Below the pieces are notes generated by a model that searched no databases, was not told where the DNA came from, and saw only the letters and a program-made list of their open reading frames with translations. Source: Anisus vortex (taxonomy: Eukaryota; Mollusca; Gastropoda; Planorbidae). Taken from it: 64,000 bases of DNA. The translations under genes and the position numbers were made by a program. Below, one piece after another: positions 44,701-49,659 of the stretch; position 1 is the stretch's first letter, and each line of letters opens with the position of its first letter. Location of the stretch: assembly GCA_949126835.1 (NCBI GenBank), contig OX421502.1, positions 41,377,473 through 41,441,472 on the forward strand, written 5' to 3'.

Positions 44701-47700
44701 TATATACACATATATACATTATACATCTACACTACATATATACACATATATACACTATATATCTACACTACATATATACACATATATACATTATATATCT
44801 ACACTACATATATACACATATATACATTATATATCTACACTACATATATACACATATATACACTATATATCTACACTACATATATACACATATATACATT
44901 ATATATATCTACACTACATATATACACATATATACACTATATATCTACACTACATATATACACATATATACATTATATATCTACACTACATATATACACA
45001 TATATACACTATATATCTACACTACATATACACACATATATACATTATATATCTACACTACATATATACACATATATACATTATATATCTACACTACATA
45101 TATACACATATATACATTATATATCTACACTACATATATACACATATATACATTATATATCTTCACTACATATATACAATACAAGACATCAGGATACCTG
45201 TATACATTGGTTTTTGAATTTTGTGTAAAGTTTAGGAAATGTTTTGGAAAAAGCCTTGGAATTTAAACATGATTTTAGAGTAAAAATTGTTTCTCATGTA
45301 TAGAATGAACATGTCCTTAATTGTTTCTCATGTATAGAATGAACATGTCCTTAATTGTTTCTCATGAAAGAATGAACATGTCCTTAATTGTTTCTCATGA
45401 ATAGAATGAACATGTCCTTAATTGTTTCTCATGAAAGAATGAACATGTCCTTAATTGTTTCTCATGAAAGAATGAACATGTCCTTTATTGTTTCTCATGA
45501 ATAGAATGAACATGTCCTATATTGTTTCTCATGAATAGAATGAACATGTCCTTAATTGTTTTCTTTACTTGCTACTAAAGAAACTCAGCACAATATGGAG
45601 CGTCATCAAGCTGAAATGGCCACACTTGGTGGAGTGTTCCAGCCCCCACCACCTCCTCCATCTGTGACAGGGAATTTGCTGAGGGATGCTGTCCATGACC
45701 GCACACCATTATTGTCCTCACCTGCTCGTTACAACCCAGGCCTTCAACCTATGATGTATGGAATGTATGGCATGCAACCCTATGGCAATCCTCAATTAAT
45801 CCCTGGATACTTTCAGAATCCACAACTAATGTATGTTAATCCGGATAACTCCAGATTAGTTCAGCCTAAGAATGTAGTTCAGAAAAAGACACCAAAGGAT
45901 TTTTTCTCAGTAAGAATTACTTTTAAAAAACCTACTGTTCTAAATGATTGAACAATTATACATTCTGTAACCACTAAATGATTGAACAATTATACATTCT
46001 GTAACCACTAAATCATTGAACAATTATACATTCTGTAACCACTAAATGATTGAACAATTATACATTCTGTAACCACTAAATGATTGAACAATTATACATT
46101 CTGTAACCACTAAATGATTGAACAATTATACATTCTGTAACCACTAAATGATTGAACAATTATACATTCTGTAACCACTAAATGATTGAACAATTATACA
46201 TTCTGTAACCACTAAATGATTGAACAATTATACATTCTGTAACCACTAAATCATTGAACAATTATACATTCTGTAACCACTAAATGATTGAACAATTATA
46301 CATTCTGTAACCACTAAATGATTGAACAATTATACATTCTGTAACCACTAAATGATTGAACAATTATACATTCTGTAACCACTAAATGATTGAACAATTA
46401 TACATTCTGTAACCACTAAATGATTGAACAATTATACATTCTGTAACCACTAAATGATTGAACAATTATACATTCTGTAACCACTATTGTCTTAACCCTT
46501 TCTCCACTAGGAAGCTTTCTGACTTTATCTACCCCACTCCTTAGTCAAGTTGCATAACTTCAAATATTAAATTAAAATATTTAAAATTCACAAGAAAAAA
46601 ACTATTAAAGCAAATGAATTTAATTCTTCATATTTTAAATATAAATAGATAAGGATTAATTTAAACAGGAAAGATAACAGTAAACACATAAATAAAAGTA
46701 AAAATAAAATAAATTACTGACCCATACCTCAATCGGTTGCGATGGTTGATAATGGAATTAAGAAATTATCATATCGGACTCGAATCCACTTATTCCAAGC
46801 CTAATACTAGTAAGCATCTACACACTCACAATTACACTATTATCTTACCCTATTCAAATTAATATAGCCTTTCCATTATTAGCCTAGTCCAAAGCTTCCC
46901 TAAATATTTCCAAAAATGCCAAGATTTTTATATAATTATCACAAAAAATGCATTTTTTTTTTAAATTCACAGAAATTTGATCAAAGCTAAAAATACCATA
47001 ATGTGTAAAAATATCATCACTAGTGCCGTCTTTCATCAGAGTTAAAATGGGGATTAAATATGCATTAAAAACGCGAAGCCAGGGGCTGGCAACTCATGGG
47101 GGGAAAGTAATTTTGAATTTTAATTTGTATTGTATGAAACTTGTTAATTTGAACATTTTTTTTTTTCCAGAACTTGACTTGTCCAGTTGTTTTATCTAAG
47201 TGTTCTGTTGATGACATTAGTGAACTACTTTCTAAACTGAAAGGGCTTAGTGCAGAACATTTGTTGGAATACCAGGCCAGTATTAGGGAAAGTAATATTT
47301 CTGGTCTAGTGCTTACAATGTGTGACCTCACTGAACTTCAGCCCGTGATAAAGATGAGATTTGGTGACTGGCAATTATTTCGGAGTGCTATTCAAACTTT
47401 AATTAGTGCTGAAACTGAAACAGATTTACAGGAAGAATGTAAGACTGATGGTGGGGAAACATCACACAGCCTTCACACAGCCCAACTAACTCAGTCCAGT
47501 TCTGGAATTAGTTACACAGAGCATTCCTCCTCTCTCAGTGGTACCAGGCTGCAAGCCAGCAGAAGTATGCAAGAACCAAATAATACATTATTAGCTCAGA
47601 AAACTGAGTTGCAGAAAATACGAGAAAGAAAGATGAGACGTAATGACAGCATAGTTCAACAACTGTCTTATGAGACTGCCATTTTAAAATCAGCTGTTTC

Positions 47701-48841
47701 TGGTTTTGTTGAAGAATCAGAAGAAGATGAAGAACAGGAAGAAGAAGAAGATGAAACAGAAGCATCTCAATGTGCTGTAGAACTATGCAGTGTTAGAGAA
47801 GTGGAAGAAAGTGACAGTCATAATTTAACTGAACACAAAGAGAAAAGACCCATTTTTCAACTTGGAGATGAAAGTCCATCCAGAAGTTTAGATCAACAAT
47901 TGTCACTATCCAGTCCTTCAGGAGAAAAAACGTACACTATATCCAAAGAGATTGATAACAATTTTATTGGTGAGTGTGAAACTAAAAGTGATTTTGAGTT
48001 TGTGTCTTTGAAAGAAGCGACTCAACCTGATCTCAGTTTTAAAACCAGAAGAAAAGATTACCAGCAACCAACAAACTTTCATGAGATGACATCATTCATT
48101 CAAGTTCTGGATAGGCCAAAAGGTCATTATTCATCTCAAGGATCTGGAGAGTTTGTACCACTTCTGGGCAGTGTCCAGCTCCATCCCACACCTGGTGGTT
48201 CCACTGAATTTATTCCAGGACAAAACAACTTGTCTATGTCCACTGACACTCTATTAGACATTGAGTCTTCCTCCCAGACTCCACAGCAAATATTACCTTT
48301 TGTAACATCAGCTGTACAAGAGACTTCCCCTAATGTCAAACAACAGACACAGCATGTAGCATTCGCTCTGGGATCATTTCCACAACAGCCAGCTCATCAT
48401 GATCATATTGGCAACTTGGTTCGGGCTCTTGCTGTGGACAAATCTGATTCAGACTCTCCGTCTGAAGCCGAGACTTCACCAGCACATCTCTCTACTGGTT
48501 CCTTAACCTCAAGCATTGAGCGCCTAGCTAAGCCCATCCTTGGGCAAATAAAGAACCACTTTCAAAGTCCTAGCACAGACAGCCGCCGTGGGTCTCTCTT
48601 AAGCAGCACTGCTGGAGATGATGAGTACTCGTTTAATTCATCCCACAGAAGTTCATTACGTAGCCATCCAGACCATGTAGATCTAGTCCAACAGTCTTAC
48701 AGTACAATTGTAGAGATGTCAACAGCTTCAACTGAAGTGAATGAAACAGACTTTCATCACAGGCTAGGTGTAAGGTTTGCCAATGTAGACCAACTACCAG
48801 ACAGTGAGAACAATTCACCAGACAGAGAAACAAATGTTTAA
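2686..48841 (+). CDS. KIDINS220: KIDINS220/ARMS orthologue, 24 coding exons, 5' partial
   Basis: Kinase D-interacting substrate of 220 kDa: in vertebrates a plasma-membrane scaffold that couples neurotrophin and ephrin receptors to Crk/MAPK signalling. The 24 exons give 1697 residues. Residues 1-330 are ten ankyrin repeats and ~331-365 an eleventh. The KAP P-loop NTPase region runs from ~390 to 1030, with Walker A AKWGSGKS at ~429 and Walker [10 protein letters not shown] at ~733. Two pairs of membrane helices lie at ~455-515 and ~620-690. A polyproline linker (PPPPPP) is at ~1050, a SAM-like domain at ~1150-1215, and an acidic run near 1320. The chain ends in ETNV, a class I PDZ ligand; the human protein also ends in a PDZ ligand. 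All junctions are GT/AG and phases agree across all 23 introns. The N-terminal ~35-40 residues lie outside the window. Vertebrate KIDINS220 is about 1770 residues, so length fits. Confidence 0.95.
2922..3020 (+). CDS. KIDINS220: KIDINS220 exon, ankyrin repeat 2
   Basis: 33 codons beginning [18 protein letters not shown], phase 0, acceptor aaatag, donor gtgagt. It matches the human repeat containing NWTALISASKEGH. Confidence 0.95.
3485..3583 (+). CDS. KIDINS220: KIDINS220 exon, ankyrin repeat 3
   Basis: 33 codons with [20 protein letters not shown], phase 0, acceptor ttacag, donor gtaagc. The [11 protein letters not shown] core is shared with the human protein. Confidence 0.95.
3702..3800 (+). 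CDS. KIDINS220: KIDINS220 exon, ankyrin repeat 4
   Basis: 33 codons with [20 protein letters not shown], phase 0, acceptor ttgacag, donor gtactt. A long transposon-rich intron of about 6.7 kb follows. Confidence 0.95.
4147..4567. mobile_element. hAT-type non-autonomous element (MITE), 421 bp
   Basis: The left end cagggccgtggagtcgg is an imperfect inverted copy of the right end ctactccacagccttg. A perfect 8-bp target duplication, catcaact, lies at 4139-4146 and 4568-4575. Eight-bp duplications and CAGGG-like termini are hAT hallmarks. The interior is rich in ctccgactcc and has no coding capacity. Confidence 0.88.
4719..4994. repeat. 23 bp minisatellite, ~12 copies
   Basis: Unit ttacattgacagggtttact plus gtg, nearly identical between copies, in the intron between 3800 and 10488. 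Confidence 0.95.
5394..5478. repeat. 68 bp repeat, part left of the LINE
   Basis: One full and one partial unit starting gttttcatagccactag. The same unit resumes at 6543-6678 on the other side of the inserted LINE fragment, so a short tandem array was split by the insertion. Confidence 0.8.
5479..6541 (-). mobile_element. 5'-truncated non-LTR retrotransposon, RNase H end
   Basis: The segment is richer in GC than its surroundings and carries a minus-strand RNase H ORF and a short 3' region. It interrupts a 68-bp repeat. Similar sequences ttcatagccactag and ttcataaccactag flank it, which could be a target duplication or simply the array's own repeat. The 5' part (endonuclease and most of the reverse transcriptase) is missing. 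Confidence 0.75.
5816..6439 (-). pseudogene. retrotransposon RNase H domain fragment
   Basis: 207 residues with an RNase H fold typical of RNase H-bearing LINEs of the I/jockey type. Acidic and histidine catalytic positions are visible: Asp49 in YTDGSA, Glu91 or Glu93 in DAEMEAI, Asp121 in [11 protein letters not shown], and His165 and Asp175 in [18 protein letters not shown]. In a full element it would degrade the RNA strand of the RNA-DNA hybrid during target-primed reverse transcription. The domain is intact, but it has lost its upstream reverse transcriptase, so it is a relic. The ATG choice is arbitrary because the true ORF began upstream of the truncation. Confidence 0.82.
6543..6678. 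repeat. 68 bp repeat, part right of the LINE
   Basis: Two further copies of the unit seen at 5394-5478 (ccactagatagatatatg, then gttaaatagtgacaatc). Confidence 0.8.
7046..7361. repeat. 25-26 bp minisatellite, ~13 copies
   Basis: Unit cattctgaaccccattgcta plus agtac or aaaac. It lies a few hundred bases upstream of the decayed reverse transcriptase. Confidence 0.9.
7640..8720 (+). pseudogene. decayed LINE reverse transcriptase
   Basis: Translated pieces in shifting frames resemble non-LTR reverse transcriptase: RKSPGSDRI, then [19 protein letters not shown] followed by a stop, and at the end VVYADDF, the YADD catalytic box. Frames change and stops occur, so it is dead. It is split at 7917-8368 by a simple-sequence array, and a 24-bp array begins right after the YADD box. 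No domain could be assigned to the 6680-7640 segment upstream, which may belong to the same element. Confidence 0.72.
7917..8368. repeat. ~18-20 bp acacac/cattacacaac array
   Basis: About 24 copies of cacacacactcattacacaa with variable CA length. It sits inside the reverse transcriptase relic, between its fingers and its YADD parts. Confidence 0.93.
8735..9330. repeat. 24 bp minisatellite, ~25 copies, open on both strands
   Basis: Unit accaagtttaaacaaggata plus aaat, almost invariant, with an occasional ttttaac variant. Because 24 is a multiple of three, both strands stay open (PSLNKDKI on plus, KLGILSLF on minus). I read these ORFs as by-products of the repeat, not genes. Confidence 0.95.
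9493..9592. repeat. 10 bp minisatellite ccctcccaca
   Basis: Ten tandem copies of ccctcccaca. The C-rich strand is strongly asymmetric. Confidence 0.95.
9717..9921. mobile_element. hAT-type MITE, 205 bp
   Basis: Perfect 17-bp terminal inverted repeats (CAGTGGCGTAGCTAGGG and its complement) with a perfect 8-bp target duplication, tctacagg, at 9709-9716 and 9922-9929. The interior is G- and C-homopolymer rich and non-coding. Confidence 0.92.
10045..10165. mobile_element. possible SINE/LINE 3' end fragment
   Basis: The segment taataattttatatgtatag followed by cgctgctaac and a later gctcagagcac resembles the 3' part of the SINE at 61097-61346 (tttatatagcgcttctat, gctcagtgcgc). No tRNA-like head is present. 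Confidence 0.4.
10488..10586 (+). CDS. KIDINS220: KIDINS220 exon, ankyrin repeat 5
   Basis: 33 codons with [18 protein letters not shown], phase 0, acceptor ttctcag, donor gtatgt. Human has [16 protein letters not shown] at this place, one of the best-conserved stretches in the window. Confidence 0.96.
10795..10883. repeat. 24 bp repeat, ~4 copies
   Basis: Unit ataactatgaagtgatgttg plus aata, about 210 bp downstream of the exon donor. Confidence 0.85.
11429..11527 (+). CDS. KIDINS220: KIDINS220 exon, ankyrin repeat 6
   Basis: 33 codons with [18 protein letters not shown] and ending NVNATDK, phase 0, acceptor ttgccag, donor gtactt. Confidence 0.94.
11690..12131 (+). repeat. ~37 bp repeat that copies the next acceptor
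   Basis: Nine or so diverged copies of aaatgacatgatgtctattc followed by taggatttttaaaatct. The core ttctag-gat matches the acceptor and first bases of the exon at 12132. Choosing the acceptor one unit upstream shifts frame and reaches TGA within the exon. Confidence 0.8.
12132..12230 (+). CDS. KIDINS220: KIDINS220 exon, ankyrin repeat 7
   Basis: 33 codons with [18 protein letters not shown], phase 0, acceptor gttctag, donor gtaagc. Human counterpart DGNTALMIASKEGH. Confidence 0.95.
13096..13985. repeat. 42 bp minisatellite, ~21 copies
   Basis: Unit cacatttacaattctttcca, then taatgtaatttgctttcaatta, very uniform. The minus strand is open (14-residue repeat with ESKLHYGKN) only because 42 is divisible by three. 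Confidence 0.95.
14875..15265. mobile_element. cagggttctcaca MITE, free copy, 391 bp
   Basis: The termini cagggttctcaca and tgtgagaaccctg are perfect 13-bp inverted repeats. tattt flanks both sides, a possible 5-bp duplication. No coding capacity. The same family occurs five times inside the satellite at 28194-37452. This copy keeps the segment gcctggacaaatagcctg that the satellite copies lack. Confidence 0.85.
15589..15687 (+). CDS. KIDINS220: KIDINS220 exon, ankyrin repeat 8
   Basis: 33 codons with [18 protein letters not shown] and ending VDVPGQ, phase 0, acceptor tgtccag, donor gtaatt. The reading frame stays open across the donor and through the intronic 36-bp array up to 16539. Confidence 0.95.
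15706..16515 (+). repeat. 36 bp minisatellite, ~22 copies, open in the exon frame
   Basis: Unit ccttagatagtcttttagtt, then ataatgtttaatattt. Being 12 codons long, it continues the frame of the exon ending at 15687 as a hydrophobic repeat ([12 protein letters not shown]). It ends with a TAA just before the next exon. Confidence 0.95.
16560..16658 (+). CDS. KIDINS220: KIDINS220 exon, ankyrin repeat 9
   Basis: 33 codons with [18 protein letters not shown] and ending NPDTELSTK, phase 0, acceptor ctccaag, donor gtgagt. Human reads NKTALYWAVEKGNATMV and NPDTEICTK here. Confidence 0.95.
16790..22580 (+). repeat. 38 bp satellite of ~150 copies containing the next 3' splice site
   Basis: Unit gtccactaggatgatgatat, then tttaatgcaaacattact. 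The ctag-gatgatgata core is identical to the acceptor and first ten exon bases at 22570. Sequence variants (gcgcac, gcacac, ggaaac, gatgct, ggataatg) recur at 1102-bp spacing, which is 29 units, so part of the array grew by large block duplication. It fills nearly all of the 5.9-kb intron. Reading from any decoy meets a stop within about 18-20 codons. Confidence 0.97.
22570..22668 (+). CDS. KIDINS220: KIDINS220 exon, ankyrin repeat 10
   Basis: 33 codons with [18 protein letters not shown] and then [14 protein letters not shown], phase 0, donor gtctgt. Human has [14 protein letters not shown]. The acceptor is the final copy of the 38-bp array. Confidence 0.95.
23011..23188 (+). CDS. KIDINS220: KIDINS220 exon, last ankyrin repeat and linker
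   Basis: Starts [20 protein letters not shown] and ends PQIYGHG with phase 1. Human has KGDTPLHIAIRGRSRKLAEL and NKAGETPYN where this has NKAGESPYS. It joins the ankyrin stack to the KAP domain. Acceptor gatcag, donor gtgagc. Confidence 0.96.
23575..23765. repeat. ~28 bp repeat, 6-7 copies
   Basis: Unit gtgtgtatatgtgtacaaac followed by tcaacgg. It yields overlapping chance ORFs in all three frames. Confidence 0.88.
23894..24055 (+). CDS. KIDINS220: KIDINS220 exon, KAP domain Walker A
   Basis: Encodes [19 protein letters not shown] and the P-loop [14 protein letters not shown]. The P-loop is the nucleotide-binding motif of KAP NTPases. Human has [17 protein letters not shown] and [14 protein letters not shown]. 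Phase 1 on both sides, acceptor caccag, donor gtttgt. Confidence 0.97.
24225..24404 (+). CDS. KIDINS220: KIDINS220 exon, membrane helices 1 and 2
   Basis: After [11 protein letters not shown] come two hydrophobic stretches, [20 protein letters not shown] and [18 protein letters not shown], matching the inserted helix pair of KAP proteins. Phase 1, acceptor aaacag, donor gtaaga. A 23-bp repeat starts within a few bases of the donor. Confidence 0.93.
24405..24640. repeat. 23 bp repeat abutting a splice donor, ~10 copies
   Basis: Unit aaagtaattcattcaacaca plus cag begins at the donor gtaagaaagtaatt. Each unit contains both an acceptor-like cacacag and a weak donor-like aaagtaat. The array does not include exon sequence. 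Confidence 0.9.
25035..25174. repeat. 35 bp repeat, 4 copies
   Basis: Unit tgaatgattcaattatatat followed by aacaagtacatttat. Its aacaagt-catttattga core is shared with the 32-bp repeat at 25846-25975, from which it is separated by a LINE fragment. Confidence 0.88.
25175..25845 (-). pseudogene. LINE C-terminal fragment with CCHC-like end
   Basis: The minus strand reads like the tail of a non-LTR reverse transcriptase [63 protein letters not shown], and finally [15 protein letters not shown], the cysteine-histidine cluster that usually closes these proteins. At least two stops interrupt it. The piece is 5'-truncated and sits inside an aacaagt-based tandem repeat. It is richer in GC than its surroundings. 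Confidence 0.82.
25846..25975 (+). repeat. 32 bp repeat that copies a splice acceptor
   Basis: Four copies of aacaagtccatttattgact followed by tgtaggtttaat. The ttgtag-gttta core is the acceptor and first exon bases of the exon at 25972. Reading from an upstream copy reaches TAG after about ten codons. Confidence 0.88.
25972..26140 (+). CDS. KIDINS220: KIDINS220 exon, KAP domain after helix 2
   Basis: Encodes [20 protein letters not shown] and then [13 protein letters not shown]. The first residues finish membrane helix 2. Enters at phase 1 and leaves at phase 2, acceptor ttgtag, donor gtaagt. Confidence 0.88.
26296..26444 (+). CDS. KIDINS220: KIDINS220 exon, KAP core
   Basis: Encodes [20 protein letters not shown] and [19 protein letters not shown], matching human FLFTDYNRLSSVGGETSLAE and EREFGFLATRLFRVFK. 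Enters phase 2 and leaves phase 1, acceptor ttcag, donor gtaatt. Confidence 0.95.
26620..26927 (+). CDS. KIDINS220: KIDINS220 exon, membrane helices 3 and 4
   Basis: Two helices are visible, [20 protein letters not shown] and [19 protein letters not shown], then a basic loop [20 protein letters not shown] and GFMQHLKRE. Human has SQRKRLHNAASKLHKLKSEG and FMKVLKCE. Enters at phase 1 and leaves at phase 0, acceptor tttcag, donor gtacag. Confidence 0.95.
26955..27745. repeat. ~40 bp repeat, ~20 copies
   Basis: Unit gtcctactagtaaaccatta followed by gaacagtgcaatgttat, with a variant block (actaacaagcgcttag) near the 3' end. It occupies most of this intron, starting soon after the donor, but does not include either splice site. 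Confidence 0.92.
27804..27908 (+). CDS. KIDINS220: KIDINS220 exon, KAP Walker B
   Basis: 35 codons with [20 protein letters not shown]. Human has NQTRLVVIIDGLDACEQDK. The hydrophobic strand and acidic residues are the Walker B motif, which coordinates magnesium in P-loop NTPases. Phase 0, acceptor gtccag, donor gtcagt. Confidence 0.97.
28038..28134 (+). CDS. KIDINS220: KIDINS220 exon, KAP sensor region
   Basis: Encodes [16 protein letters not shown] and [15 protein letters not shown], matching human VLQMLDTVRVLFSKG and FIAIFASDPHIIIKA. Enters at phase 0 and leaves at phase 1, acceptor ttgcag, donor gtagac. The following intron is 9.4 kb, almost all satellite. Confidence 0.96.
29225..29580. 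mobile_element. MITE copy 1 inside the 18 bp satellite
   Basis: Same family as 14875-15265. The 5' terminus is altered to caaagttctcacac and the 3' end gtgagaaccctg is intact. aatcta borders both sides. It lacks the second gcctggacaaatag segment of the free copy. Confidence 0.88.
30205..30562. mobile_element. MITE copy 2 inside the 18 bp satellite
   Basis: Shares the private changes aatcgacaaag at its left junction and aacatgttcc inside with the copy at 33129, so the two descend from one block duplication of about 2.9 kb. Confidence 0.88.
31851..32208. mobile_element. MITE copy 3 inside the 18 bp satellite
   Basis: Shares the private changes tataagcgataaacg, cccaggga and gagaaaccctg with the copy at 35926. 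Confidence 0.88.
33129..33485. mobile_element. MITE copy 4 inside the 18 bp satellite
   Basis: Sister of the copy at 30205 by shared junction and internal changes. Confidence 0.88.
35926..36283. mobile_element. MITE copy 5 inside the 18 bp satellite
   Basis: Sister of the copy at 31851 by shared internal changes, 4.1 kb further along. Confidence 0.88.
37564..37742 (+). CDS. KIDINS220: KIDINS220 exon, KAP C-terminal part
   Basis: Encodes [20 protein letters not shown] and [15 protein letters not shown], matching human [20 protein letters not shown] and RNIVHLPVFLNSRGL. Enters at phase 1 and leaves at phase 0, acceptor ttttag, donor gtgaga. Confidence 0.96.
38235..38350. repeat. ~32 bp repeat, 4 copies
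   Basis: Unit aataactagacccatggagt followed by agtgaactaat. Confidence 0.85.
38555..38780 (+). CDS. KIDINS220: KIDINS220 exon, variable linker and DISP motif
   Basis: A poorly conserved serine-rich part ([20 protein letters not shown]) leads into [20 protein letters not shown]. Human has [20 protein letters not shown]. Ends phase 1. The donor gttaga is followed by about 46 tandem copies of the exon end plus donor. Reading past this donor gives TAG immediately. Confidence 0.95.
38758..40765 (+). repeat. 40-45 bp repeat that copies a 5' splice donor, ~46 copies
   Basis: Unit aatgaacattgtggcagtga, then caggttagttttttattttat. The first 23 bases are the real exon end at 38758-38780. Several copies read cag-gtaagt (for example near 39285, 39785, 39950, 40110 and 40320), closer to the general donor consensus than the functional cag-gttaga. 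The T-rich spacer varies in length. Confidence 0.95.
40855..41300. repeat. 30 bp minisatellite, ~15 copies
   Basis: Unit taacccaaagacattagttt followed by taactctaca, highly uniform, with two open minus-strand frames that are artefacts of the 30-bp period. Confidence 0.95.
41300..41594. mobile_element. 295 bp TIR element at the end of the 30 bp array
   Basis: The left end catagactataatatacatg and the right end ttattatagtctatg form imperfect inverted repeats that extend to ggaccgcttgct and agcaagtggtcc. gttttaa(c) flanks both sides, a 7-8 bp target duplication taken from the repeat unit. No coding capacity. Confidence 0.8.
41670..41832 (+). CDS. KIDINS220: KIDINS220 exon, conserved [11 protein letters not shown] region
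   Basis: Encodes [19 protein letters not shown] and [20 protein letters not shown]. Human has [20 protein letters not shown]. Enters phase 1 and leaves phase 2, acceptor ttctag, donor gtgaaa. Confidence 0.97.
42019..42206 (+). CDS. KIDINS220: KIDINS220 exon, end of the conserved core
   Basis: Encodes [20 protein letters not shown] and [19 protein letters not shown]. Human has KNIPTTKDVEPLLEIDGD and FLPCTVNLDPKLREIIA. Enters phase 2 and leaves phase 1, acceptor atctag, donor gtgaga. Confidence 0.96.
42560..42830. repeat. 67 bp repeat, 4 copies
   Basis: Unit begins atcattgttgactgctgtag and ends ctgccctcaacagggt. An exon was considered here because one frame is open and a cag precedes it, but the phase-correct join to 45581 needs no exon. 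Confidence 0.85.
42930..43360. repeat. 27 bp minisatellite, ~15 copies
   Basis: Unit attgatacattcagtgtgcc followed by aatactg, open on both strands (nine-residue repeats with LIDTFSVPI on plus) because of the period. Confidence 0.93.
43605..45180. repeat. ~36 bp AT-rich minisatellite, ~43 copies
   Basis: Unit acatatatacacatatatac followed by attatatatctacact. Each unit holds several short self-complementary TATATA blocks. Confidence 0.95.
45270..45555. repeat. ~33 bp repeat, ~9 copies, just before an exon
   Basis: Unit gaatgaacatgtccttaatt followed by gtttctcatgaata. It ends about 25 bp before the acceptor at 45580 and shares ttaattgtttt with the sequence leading to it, but does not include the acceptor. 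Confidence 0.9.
45581..45909 (+). CDS. KIDINS220: KIDINS220 exon, proline-rich linker
   Basis: Encodes [20 protein letters not shown], six prolines, then tyrosine- and methionine-rich text ([20 protein letters not shown]). Vertebrate KIDINS220 has a proline- and tyrosine-rich linker at the same place; a Crk-binding site has been described in the vertebrate protein, and whether this segment serves that role is inference. Enters phase 1 and leaves phase 0, acceptor ctaaag, donor gtaaga. Confidence 0.92.
45940..46485. repeat. 34 bp minisatellite, ~16 copies
   Basis: Unit taaatgattgaacaattata followed by cattctgtaaccac, nearly invariant, starting about 30 bp after the donor. Confidence 0.95.
46600..46870. 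mobile_element. dispersed repeat shared with 61350-61590
   Basis: About 250 bp (aaagcaaatgaatttaattc, atataaatagataaggatta, gttgataatggaattaag, cttattccaagcctaatact) recur, diverged, at 61350-61590, where they abut the C-terminal end of a Gypsy-like gag ORF. Probably a fragment of the same retroelement family. Confidence 0.65.
47171..48841 (+). CDS. KIDINS220: KIDINS220 last exon, SAM-like domain and tail
   Basis: A 556-codon exon plus TAA. It opens in phase 0 with [20 protein letters not shown] and the SAM-like domain ending [11 protein letters not shown] (human FGDWHLFRSTV). A charged segment with [19 protein letters not shown] follows, then a long Ser/Thr/Gln-rich region probably disordered and phosphorylated. 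The last residues ETNV form a class I PDZ ligand. Acceptor ttccag after a long T run. Confidence 0.95.
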   Translation, partial: NLTCPVVLSKCSVDDISELLSKLKGLSAEHLLEYQASIRESNISGLVLTMCDLTELQPVIKMRFGDWQLFRSAIQTLISAETETDLQEECKTDGGETSHSLHTAQLTQSSSGISYTEHSSSLSGTRLQASRSMQEPNNTLLAQKTELQKIRERKMRRNDSIVQQLSYETAILKSAVSGFVEESEEDEEQEEEEDETEASQCAVELCSVREVEESDSHNLTEHKEKRPIFQLGDESPSRSLDQQLSLSSPSGEKTYTISKEIDNNFIGECETKSDFEFVSLKEATQPDLSFKTRRKDYQQPTNFHEMTSFIQVLDRPKGHYSSQGSGEFVPLLGSVQLHPTPGGSTEFIPGQNNLSMSTDTLLDIESSSQTPQQILPFVTSAVQETSPNVKQQTQHVAFALGSFPQQPAHHDHIGNLVRALAVDKSDSDSPSEAETSPAHLSTGSLTSSIERLAKPILGQIKNHFQSPSTDSRRGSLLSSTAGDDEYSFNSSHRSSLRSHPDHVDLVQQSYSTIVEMSTASTEVNETDFHHRLGVRFANVDQLPDSENNSPDRETNV

Positions 48842-49140
48842 TTAGAGTTCTTCAACAAATATTTCATTAGAGTTCTTCATCAAATATTTCATTAGAGTTC
48901 TTCATAAAATATTTCATTAGAGTTCTTCTATTTTTCATCTTGTAGCCTTGACAATGTGGAAGTTTTATTTTTATACACAAAAAGATAACAAAAAAAGTAT
49001 TTTCTACTCATAAAACATTTGTAAAATATTTGTAAGTAAATTTAATATTTCTATATCACAACATTTAATGTTAAAGTTAAAGCCATTTTTTTTAGTGTTT
49101 TGTTTATAATTCACAATAAAACCTAATAGCTGCTTACAAT
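48842..49140 (+). other. KIDINS220: KIDINS220 3' UTR
   Basis: Begins with about four copies of a 25-27 bp repeat (attagagttcttcaacaaat) directly after the stop codon, then T-rich sequence to a canonical polyadenylation signal at 49115. Longer 3' UTR forms are possible because further AATAAA motifs occur downstream. Confidence 0.6.
49115..49120 (+). promoter_or_regulatory. KIDINS220: candidate polyadenylation signal AATAAA
   Basis: First canonical AATAAA after the stop codon, about 275 bp downstream, followed by TG- and T-rich sequence. Confidence 0.5.
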
Positions 49141-49189
49141 GTTTGAGTAAACTAGTCCTTCTACATCTGTTTTTGTCCTCTTACAACAG

Positions 49190-49655
49190 GTTCTAGTCCT
49201 ACTACATCTATTTCTAGTTCCTTTATATCTATTTCTAGTTCCTTTACATCTATTTCTAGTTCCTTTACATCTATTTCTAGTTCCTTTACATCTGTTTTTT
49301 GGTTCCTTTATATCTGTTTACATTTTACTATTTACATTTCTTAATCTTTCTTGTATTTTAATGTTTCTTTTTTTTCCTGCATCTGTTTCCCGTCCTCCTG
49401 CTCCTACATATATTTTTTTGTCCTGCTACATCTGTTTCTTGTTTATGTGAAATGTTTCTAGTTCATCTACATTTGTTCTTGTTATGTTTCTAGTTCATCT
49501 ACATTTGTTCTTGTTATGTTTCTAGTTCATCTACATTTGTTCTTGTTATGTTTGTAGTTCATCTACATTTGTTCTTGTTATGTTTCTAGTTCATCTACAT
49601 TTGTTCTTGTTATGTTTCTAGTTCATCTACATTTGTTCTTGTTATGTTTCTAGTC
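49190..49655. repeat. two pyrimidine-rich repeats
   Basis: 49190-49300 holds about five copies of tctatttctagttcctttac. 49445-49655 holds about six copies of ttgttatgtttctagttcat followed by ctacatttgttc. Confidence 0.85.
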
Positions 49656-49659
49656 TGTG

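Noticed and set aside
47065..48833. Minus-strand ORFs across the last KIDINS220 exon.
   Set aside because: Antisense to a well-supported coding exon, with no splice or homology support.
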